Origin: Chloroflexota bacterium
Lineage (GTDB): Bacteria > Chloroflexota > Anaerolineae > Anaerolineales > Anaerolineaceae
Direction: 5' to 3'
DNA: 6,038 nucleotides
Assembly (NCBI GenBank): GCA_011053085.1
Contig: DSBE01000307.1
Span: forward strand, 1 to 6,038
Positions 1 through 6,038 of this stretch are shown piece by piece. The first letter of the stretch is position 1; each line of letters begins with the position of its first letter. The notes under the pieces were generated by a model. That model saw only the letters and a list, made by a program, of their open reading frames with translations, was not told the DNA's origin and did no database searches. The position numbers and the translations under genes are program-made.

Positions 1-49
1 GCAGGATTTGCGCCGGCAGTGTATGGCCGTTCAGATGAATTTGTAGGGC
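1..49. other. Left-edge sequence downstream of the MBL-fold nuclease gene, unassigned
   Basis: These 49 bases follow the stop codon of the minus-strand nuclease gene. No hairpin with a T-tract is visible, so the operon does not evidently end here. On the minus strand the frame stays open from just after the stop to the window edge (16 codons), but it has no ATG, GTG or TTG. On the plus strand one short frame entering from the edge ends at a TAG at 44-46. Neither is long enough to call a gene. Confidence 0.3.
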
Positions 50-1453
50 TTATTTTGTGCTGAAGGTATCGCCGCGGTCGGGGTACATGGTCTGCGAGAT
101 GCCGATGTCTTTCAATTTCTCCATCAGCGGCAGTGCGCCTTTTTCTTCGCCATGCACCAGCATGACTTTCTTCAGTTTTGATTGGGTGCTCTGCGCATAG
201 CGCACCAGCAGATCCTGCCCTGCATGGGCTGAAAGCCCGCCGATGGTGACTACTTCGGCTTTGCGTTGGTAGGGTTCACCAAAGATGCGCACGCTGGTTT
301 CACGTTCGGCGATGCGGCGTCCGAGGGTGTGCGGCGCCTGCCAGCCTACGATCAGGATGGTGTTGCGCGGGTCCTCGATGTTGTTTTTCAGATGATGCAG
401 GATGCGTCCTGCTTCAGCCATACCGGAGGCGGAGATAATCACCAGCGGGCCTTTCTGCTCGTTAATCAGCTTGGATTCCTCCACGGAGCGGGTGTAGGTC
501 AGGCGGTCAAAGAGCAATGCAGGATGGGTACCGGATTCAGCAAAGGCTTTGGCTTCTTCATCGAAGGTGTTGGCATGTTTGCGGAAAATGTCGGTGGCGT
601 TGACCGCCAGCGGTGAGTCGACATACACGGGGATGGAAGGAATGTCGCCGAAGCGCACCATGCGGTTGAGATAATAGACCAGTTCCTGGGTGCGCCCCAC
701 AGCAAAGGCGGGAATGATGACTTTGCCGCCGCGATCCACTGTGCGTTTGATGGTCAGGCGGAACTCATCGAAGGCGGCTTCGGGGTCATGGTGGCTCTTG
801 TCGCCATAGGTACATTCCATCAGCAGGTAGTCGACGCGATCAGGCAGGGCGGGGTCGGGCAGCAGCGGCTGACCGTAACGTCCGATATCGCCGGAGAACC
901 ACACGCGGGTGGGTTTGCGTTTGCCCTGTTCGATGATGGTCATGGATACGGAAGCGGCGCCGAGAATATGGCCGGCATCCACCAACTGCGCCTCCACCCC
1001 GGCGATGGGTTCGAACGGTTCGTAATAACGGCGGGTTTTCACCTGCCATTTGACCTGGTCGGCATCGCGCTGGGTGTAGATGGGTTGGATGAGCGCTTCG
1101 CCGCGTTTGGCGCGTTTTTTGTTCAGGTATTGCGCGTCAGATTCCTGGATGTGGCCGGAATCGAGCAGCATGATCTGGGCAAGGTCGCCGGTAGCCTGGG
1201 TGCAGTAGATAGGCCCTTCAAAGCCGTTCTTGACCAGGTTGGGCAGGTTGCCGGAATGGTCAATGTGGGCATGTGAGAGGATGACGGCGTCGATGGATTT
1301 GGGGTCAAAGGGAAAGTGCTGGTTGCGCTCGTAGCTTTCCTGTCGGCGTCCCTGAAAGAAACCACACTCCAGCAGCAAGCGCTGCCCATTGACCTCTATC
1401 ACATGCAAGGAACCTGTGACGGTGCGCGCTGCGCCAAAAAAGTGGAATTCCAT
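50..1453 (-). CDS. Beta-CASP metallo-beta-lactamase-fold ribonuclease (CPSF73-like, COG1236 type)
   Basis: Predicted cytoplasmic zinc-dependent RNA nuclease of 467 aa, of the bacterial group related to eukaryotic CPSF-73 and to Thermus TTHA0252. The lactamase-fold half carries the metal site HAHIDH (H61, H63, D65, H66), then H162 in GHILGAAS and D189 in FSGDIG. A beta-CASP insert covers roughly residues 210-390, with ECTYG (E213), IPAFAVGRTQE near 247-257 and WQAPHTLGRR near 371-380. The C-terminal RMMBL part has LSAHAG (H410) and LVHGE (H434), so all expected metal ligands are present. There is no KH domain, signal peptide or membrane segment, and the length fits the group. The ATG lies 1 nt after the rnd stop, with AAAGG at a good distance, so it is co-translated with rnd. 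Family knowledge supports endo- and/or 5'-3' exonuclease activity on RNA; the actual substrate is unknown. Confidence 0.93.
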   Translation of the reverse strand: MEFHFFGAARTVTGSLHVIEVNGQRLLLECGFFQGRRQESYERNQHFPFDPKSIDAVILSHAHIDHSGNLPNLVKNGFEGPIYCTQATGDLAQIMLLDSGHIQESDAQYLNKKRAKRGEALIQPIYTQRDADQVKWQVKTRRYYEPFEPIAGVEAQLVDAGHILGAASVSMTIIEQGKRKPTRVWFSGDIGRYGQPLLPDPALPDRVDYLLMECTYGDKSHHDPEAAFDEFRLTIKRTVDRGGKVIIPAFAVGRTQELVYYLNRMVRFGDIPSIPVYVDSPLAVNATDIFRKHANTFDEEAKAFAESGTHPALLFDRLTYTRSVEESKLINEQKGPLVIISASGMAEAGRILHHLKNNIEDPRNTILIVGWQAPHTLGRRIAERETSVRIFGEPYQRKAEVVTIGGLSAHAGQDLLVRYAQSTQSKLKKVMLVHGEEKGALPLMEKLKDIGISQTMYPDRGDTFSTK

Positions 1454-1454
1454 A

Positions 1455-2615
1455 TCATTTACCTTTGTTGTGGTTGTTTTTTACCTGGGTAGCCGGCAGC
1501 ACCTCAAAAATTTCCGCTCCAAATTGGTCCCAACGTTCTGGCATTTTCTTCATCAGTGCCTGCAGGTCTGCCGGTGTGGCAGGGTTGCTGTGGGCGATTT
1601 TTTCCATGGTCTCGCGATCAAGGATGACATCGGATTCCACGTTGAGCAATTGCGCCTGTTGCTTGCGCCATTCGCGCAGAGCTTCGAGATTGTTCTGGAA
1701 AACTTCATCGTAGTTGGGGCGGCGATGATGGTCATGGAAAGGCGAGCGGTTCAACCCCTGTTTAACGGCGTGCAGCAACCCGGCAGCGTGGCGGTCGAAG
1801 TTGCGCCCGCTGAGGTTGGTCTGGCTGCGCAGTTCGCTCATGTTGGTGGGGCAGGCGCGCGCTACCGAGACAAGATTTTCTTTGGATAACACCTTGAAGG
1901 GCGGTCGGTCAATGCGCTGGGCGAATTCTTCGCGGTAGCGGCACAATTCATACAGCACCGTTTTCTGGCGTTCGTCAAAGTCGCGTTGTTTGCAGGAACG
2001 CCAGCAGCTCAAGATGGGGTCGTTGTTGTTGGGGATAGTGACCACGGCGGCGTGCCGGAATTGCTCCCGTGCCAGGTCCCAGCGGCCAGTTTCGACCAGC
2101 TGGTCATGGATGATATGCCGCAGGGCGATCAGAAAATGGGTGTCGGTGCGGGCGTAATCGAGTTGTTCAGGATCCAATGGCCGTTTGCCCCAGTTGGCAC
2201 GCTGGAATTTTTTGTTGACATTGAGGTTGAAGTGTTCTTTGAGCAGGTTGCCCAGCCCGGTCTGGCGCCAGCCCAGCGTGCGTGCGCCGATCATGGTGTC
2301 GAAGATGTTGTTAAACTGGAAACCAAAATCGCGCTGCAGGCAGATCAGGTCGTATTCAGCAGCATGGAACACCTTTTCGATGGCGGGATCGCTGAAGACG
2401 GCACCCAGCGGTGTCAGGTCCTCAATTGCCAGCGGGTCCACCAGATAATCGCGCTGTGGGGTGGAAAATTGAATGAGGCAGACCTGTTCGTAATATACGA
2501 ACAGGCTGTTGGATTCTGTATCGACGGCGATGATGGGCTGGGCGGCGAGGTCGGCAGCCAGGGATCTCAAGGATTGTCCATCTGCCACCCAGACCGGTTT
2601 GGTGTCAAATTTCAT
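1455..2615 (-). CDS. rnd: Ribonuclease D (DEDDy 3'-5' exoribonuclease with HRDC domains)
   Basis: Cytoplasmic 3'-5' exoribonuclease of 386 aa; in bacteria RNase D trims 3' ends of tRNA precursors and other stable RNAs. The DEDD exonuclease domain covers about residues 8-175. Exo I is AVDTES (D32, E34), Exo II is HAAEYD (D89), and Exo III is YARTD (Y154, D158), which makes it the DEDDy type with all four acidic metal ligands. An HRDC domain follows at about 213-290 (core around ERQKTVLYELCRYREE). A second, weaker HRDC-like segment lies at about 318-375 (VILDRETMEKIA and ATPADLQAL). This two-HRDC layout and the length resemble E. coli RNase D (375 aa). The basic, hydrophilic C-terminal tail may aid RNA binding. 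The gene begins 4 nt after pepF stops and ends 1 nt before the beta-CASP nuclease, so it is the middle gene of an operon. Its own Shine-Dalgarno is poor: the nearest GGAG is 16 nt upstream of the ATG. Confidence 0.94.
   Translation of the reverse strand: MKFDTKPVWVADGQSLRSLAADLAAQPIIAVDTESNSLFVYYEQVCLIQFSTPQRDYLVDPLAIEDLTPLGAVFSDPAIEKVFHAAEYDLICLQRDFGFQFNNIFDTMIGARTLGWRQTGLGNLLKEHFNLNVNKKFQRANWGKRPLDPEQLDYARTDTHFLIALRHIIHDQLVETGRWDLAREQFRHAAVVTIPNNNDPILSCWRSCKQRDFDERQKTVLYELCRYREEFAQRIDRPPFKVLSKENLVSVARACPTNMSELRSQTNLSGRNFDRHAAGLLHAVKQGLNRSPFHDHHRRPNYDEVFQNNLEALREWRKQQAQLLNVESDVILDRETMEKIAHSNPATPADLQALMKKMPERWDQFGAEIFEVLPATQVKNNHNKGK
1462..1466 (-). promoter_or_regulatory. Ribosome binding site of the beta-CASP nuclease gene
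   Basis: On the minus strand AAAGG sits 8 nt before the ATG at 1453. It lies inside the last codons of rnd, and the rnd TGA (1457-1455) falls within the spacer. This supports the chosen start and suggests that ribosomes finishing rnd reinitiate here. Confidence 0.65.
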
Positions 2616-2619
2616 ACAA

Positions 2620-4392
2620 TCAGGCCAATTGCTCCAGCTGTGCTACCATTTCATTGATGGCGTCAAAACCACCCTGCCAGAATGCCGGGTCGCTGATGTC
2701 AATGCCGGCTTCACTGAGCAGTTGTGCAGGGGCTTTGGAGCCGCCGGTAGCAAGAATGTCCATGTAACGCGGTTTGAAGGCTTCCCCCTCCACTTTGAAT
2801 TGCTGGTAGAGCGACAAGACCAGCAGTTGGCCGAAGGCATAAGCATACACATAGAACGGTGTACCATAAATATGGGGGATGGAGATCCATTCCCACTTGA
2901 ATTCATCGGTGACATCGACTGCATCGCCGAACATCTCATTGAGGTTCTCAAGATAGGCGGCCGCCAGTTCGTTGACCGAGGCATTGTCCAGGATCATCTG
3001 GTGGGCGGTGCGTTCAAACAGAGCAAAGTAGATCTGGCGCATGATGGTGGCGTAGTTGTCATCTACCTGACGGAAGAGGATGTCGCGGCGCACTGCATCG
3101 TCTTCTTCCTCAGCCAGCATTTTGTCGAGCAGCATCATCTCGCCGAAGGTGGAGGCGGTTTCAGCCAGCGGCAGGCACGAATGGAAGGTGAACACGGTGT
3201 GGTCAGCCGCCATCATGGCATGGATGGCGTGGCCGAGTTCGTGCGCCATGGTGGCGACGTCGTCAGCTTTGCCGTTGTAATTCAACAACACCCAGGGGGT
3301 TAATTCGGGCACGGTGCTGGCGCAAAAAGCGCCGCCCATTTTGCCTTTACGCACCTTGGCGTCGATATGGTCTTCCGCAAATACACGGCGCGCAAGCTGG
3401 GCGAATTTGGGGGTGAAGGATTCAAAGGAATCCATTACCATGTGGAAAGCGGTGTCGAAGTCATATTCTTTGTCGGCTTCACCGACTGAAGCATAAATAT
3501 CACAGCGGCGCAGTTTGTCCATACCGATGGTTTTGGCTTTCAACTGGAAGAAACGCTGGAAGATATCCACGTTCTTACGGGCAACCTCAAGCAGCGTGTC
3601 AATGACTTCATCAGGGATGTCATTGCGCAGATTGCGCACCGAGATAGGCGCTTTGATGCCTCGCAGAGTGATGTTTTCGTTGTACCAGTCGCGCACGATG
3701 GATTGATAGATCTGCCCGAGGATAATGGAGTCGTTGCCATACACGCGGTACAACTCGATGTAGGCAGCCTGGCGCAGCTCAGGATCGGTGCTGCGCGCAT
3801 GCACCATCAACTCGCCGCGGGTGTATTCCTTCTCTTCGCCATCCACGGTGAGTTTGAAGGTATAGCGGTTGGTGATGATGTCATAGATGTTGTTGAGGGT
3901 GTTAAAACCGGTGGTGTCTTTCAGGTTGATGATCTTCTCTTCCGGTTCTGACAGGGTGAAATCTTTGAAATTGCGGATTTGTTCCAGCCAGTAGCGGTAA
4001 TCACCGCTGGCATCCAGCAGACGTTGGGCAGTCTTGTCTGAGACCTGCTTCCACCACAAGGTGAAGAACAATGAGCGGTTACTGAGCCCGGTCACGAATT
4101 GATCGACACGGCCCATCAATGCCATGGCTTTCTCGTTCTGGGTGTCCTGCGTGTACCACAGCTGTACATAGGCGTACATTTTGTGGCCGATGCGGGTGAT
4201 CTTGTCGATCTGGTAGATGGCGCCCATGAATTCATCTACAGAAATATCATCGGAAAGAATCTCGCGGACTTTTTCGAACTCGGTTACGAGGGTTTCCAGT
4301 TCCTGGAAACTGGCTTCAAATTCGGGGCTGTCGGCTGATGGATACAGGTCCTGCAGGCTCCAGGTGGTGGGTTGATACGTTTTCTCTCTCAT
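2620..4392 (-). CDS. pepF: Oligoendopeptidase F, M3-family zinc metallopeptidase
   Basis: Cytoplasmic zinc endopeptidase of 590 aa that cleaves short to medium oligopeptides, a role in peptide turnover and use of imported peptides. The zinc site is HELGH (H384, E385, H388) with the third ligand expected at E411 in the ETASTFGE segment. The C-terminal substrate-binding region HIYGTPFYVYAYAFG begins at H507 and is typical of PepF. The family's C-terminal GGSKAP and AFWQGGFD segments are present, and the N-terminal helical domain (about 1-190) opens with a TWSLQDLYPS motif usual for PepF. No signal peptide is seen. The ATG at 4392 is preferred because GGAG lies 7 nt upstream. A longer reading from a GTG at 4437 would start inside a palindrome and add 15 residues unlike the family. 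It is the first gene of a three-gene operon. The peptide substrates cannot be told from sequence. Confidence 0.95.
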   Translation of the reverse strand: MREKTYQPTTWSLQDLYPSADSPEFEASFQELETLVTEFEKVREILSDDISVDEFMGAIYQIDKITRIGHKMYAYVQLWYTQDTQNEKAMALMGRVDQFVTGLSNRSLFFTLWWKQVSDKTAQRLLDASGDYRYWLEQIRNFKDFTLSEPEEKIINLKDTTGFNTLNNIYDIITNRYTFKLTVDGEEKEYTRGELMVHARSTDPELRQAAYIELYRVYGNDSIILGQIYQSIVRDWYNENITLRGIKAPISVRNLRNDIPDEVIDTLLEVARKNVDIFQRFFQLKAKTIGMDKLRRCDIYASVGEADKEYDFDTAFHMVMDSFESFTPKFAQLARRVFAEDHIDAKVRKGKMGGAFCASTVPELTPWVLLNYNGKADDVATMAHELGHAIHAMMAADHTVFTFHSCLPLAETASTFGEMMLLDKMLAEEEDDAVRRDILFRQVDDNYATIMRQIYFALFERTAHQMILDNASVNELAAAYLENLNEMFGDAVDVTDEFKWEWISIPHIYGTPFYVYAYAFGQLLVLSLYQQFKVEGEAFKPRYMDILATGGSKAPAQLLSEAGIDISDPAFWQGGFDAINEMVAQLEQLA

Positions 4393-4399
4393 GTTTTCG

Positions 4400-4403
4400 C
4401 TCC
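4400..4403 (-). promoter_or_regulatory. Ribosome binding site of pepF
   Basis: On the minus strand GGAG is followed by a 7-nt spacer and the ATG at 4392. This decides the start in favour of 4392 over the upstream in-frame GTG at 4437. Confidence 0.7.
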
Positions 4404-4425
4404 AGCATGTTAATGTAAGTTGTTT

Positions 4426-4445
4426 GGTGAAGAGCACTCTTCACC
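4426..4445. promoter_or_regulatory. Perfect 20-bp palindrome, candidate operator of the pepF operon
   Basis: Arms GGTGAAGAG (4426-4434) and CTCTTCACC (4437-4445) are exact reverse complements separated by CA. The site begins 6 bp downstream of the candidate pepF -10 box, so it would cover the expected transcription start near 4445, a common place for a repressor dimer. It could instead act as an RNA hairpin in the pepF leader (8-bp stem, 4-nt loop), but no T-tract follows that would make it a terminator. The regulator is not in the window. The repeat is seen directly; the role is inferred. Confidence 0.55.
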
Positions 4446-4451
4446 CCTCTA

Positions 4452-4457
4452 ATTCTA
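4452..4457 (-). promoter_or_regulatory. Candidate -10 box of the pepF-rnd-nuclease operon
   Basis: On the minus strand this reads TAGAAT, one mismatch from TATAAT. It would start transcription near 4445, giving a leader of about 50 nt to the pepF ATG. No convincing -35 hexamer is seen 16-18 nt upstream (the best is GCAAGA at 17 nt), so the call rests on the -10 box and its position. Confidence 0.4.
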
Positions 4458-4476
4458 CCGCAAAACAAAAATGGTC

Positions 4477-4505
4477 TTGCTAAAGATTCATTTCTTATTT
4501 AGTAT
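4477..4505 (+). promoter_or_regulatory. Candidate sigma70-type promoter of the GH1 gene
   Basis: A -35-like TTGCTA (4477-4482, 4 of 6 consensus) and a -10-like TAGTAT (4500-4505, 4 of 6) are separated by exactly 17 bp. The spacer is AT-rich. Transcription would start near 4512, giving a leader of about 60 nt to the GH1 start. An alternative pair, TTGGTT (4505-4510) and TAGCTT (4527-4532), has a 16-bp spacer and a poorer -10. Confidence 0.4.
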
Positions 4506-4521
4506 TGGTTTGTTGCTGTGG

Positions 4522-5935
<1,414 letters not shown>

Positions 5936-5943
5936 CATCGTTA

Positions 5944-5973
5944 TGAAACCCGCTTCATGAGGAGCGGGTTTCA
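5944..5973 (+). terminator. Hairpin after the GH1 gene, probable intrinsic terminator
   Basis: A 13-bp stem (5944-5956 with 5961-5973, one G-T wobble) closes on a 4-nt ATGA loop, 8 nt after the GH1 stop. The arms carry the GC-rich core ACCCGCT/AGCGGGT. The T-rich stretch on the 3' side is short and interrupted (TTTCACTTT), so termination may be partial or factor-assisted. On the other strand there is no T-tract. Confidence 0.7.
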
Positions 5974-6011
5974 CTTTGCAGAAAGATGCCATACGGGGGC
6001 CGGTTTGGGTA

Positions 6012-6020
6012 TGGTATCCT
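6012..6020 (+). promoter_or_regulatory. Possible extended -10 for a gene beyond the right edge
   Basis: TGGTATCCT matches the extended -10 pattern TGn plus a 4-of-6 -10 hexamer. It lies after the GH1 terminator, where a new promoter would be expected. No -35 is recognisable. An ATG at 6032 preceded by AAAGG (6021-6025, 6-nt spacer) could be a start codon, but only seven bases remain and promoter and start would be very close together. This is a weak call. Confidence 0.2.
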
Positions 6021-6038
6021 AAAGGTTACTGATGAATA

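Noticed and set aside
788..1276. 162-codon plus-strand open frame antisense to the beta-CASP nuclease
   Set aside because: Mirror of the nuclease gene with no domain and no ribosome binding site support.
1986..2657. 223-codon plus-strand open frame antisense to rnd
   Set aside because: Shadow of rnd, which has all exonuclease motifs; the antisense translation has no recognisable domain.
2509..3303. 264-codon plus-strand open frame antisense to the start of rnd and the end of pepF
   Set aside because: It crosses two well-supported genes on the other strand, its translation resembles no family I know, and long antisense frames are common opposite genes of this base composition.
4393..4437. 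15-residue N-terminal extension of pepF from a GTG at 4437
   Set aside because: The GTG lies inside the palindrome, has no ribosome binding site, and the added residues are unlike PepF N-termini; the ATG at 4392 has GGAG at 7 nt.
4426..4445. The palindrome as an intrinsic terminator
   Set aside because: Neither strand has a T-tract after it, the centre is only 2 bp, and it lies between two divergent gene starts where a terminator is not expected.

Overview
The window holds four complete protein genes on two divergent transcription units and looks like ordinary bacterial chromosome. I see no tRNA, rRNA, CRISPR array, insertion sequence or phage gene. GC content is moderate (mid-50s percent by eye). 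The proteins read like those of Chloroflexota, probably an Anaerolineae-type bacterium. That assignment is an impression from family-level sequence style, not a search result.

Left unit (minus strand, read from 4392 down to 50): an M3-family oligoendopeptidase F (pepF), a ribonuclease D (rnd) and a beta-CASP metallo-beta-lactamase-fold ribonuclease. The gaps are 4 nt and 1 nt, so this is almost certainly one operon with translational coupling. It combines intracellular peptide turnover with two RNA-processing nucleases. No terminator is seen after the last gene, so the operon may continue past the left edge.

Centre (4393-4573): a 181-bp divergent intergenic region. It holds a candidate -10 box for the pepF operon, a perfect 20-bp palindrome (9-bp arms, 2-bp centre) over its expected transcription start, a candidate sigma70-type promoter for the right-hand gene (17-bp spacer), a weaker inverted repeat and a strong Shine-Dalgarno sequence.

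Right unit (plus strand, 4574-5935): a glycoside hydrolase family 1 enzyme (beta-glucosidase/beta-galactosidase type) with both catalytic glutamates, followed by a strong hairpin, probably its terminator. The last ~65 bases hold no gene body, only a possible extended -10 and a possible start codon of a following gene.

No clearly new biological system is visible. The most notable points are the palindrome over the pepF operon start, the coupling of two ribonucleases with a peptidase, and some unusual residues around the active site of the GH1 enzyme.
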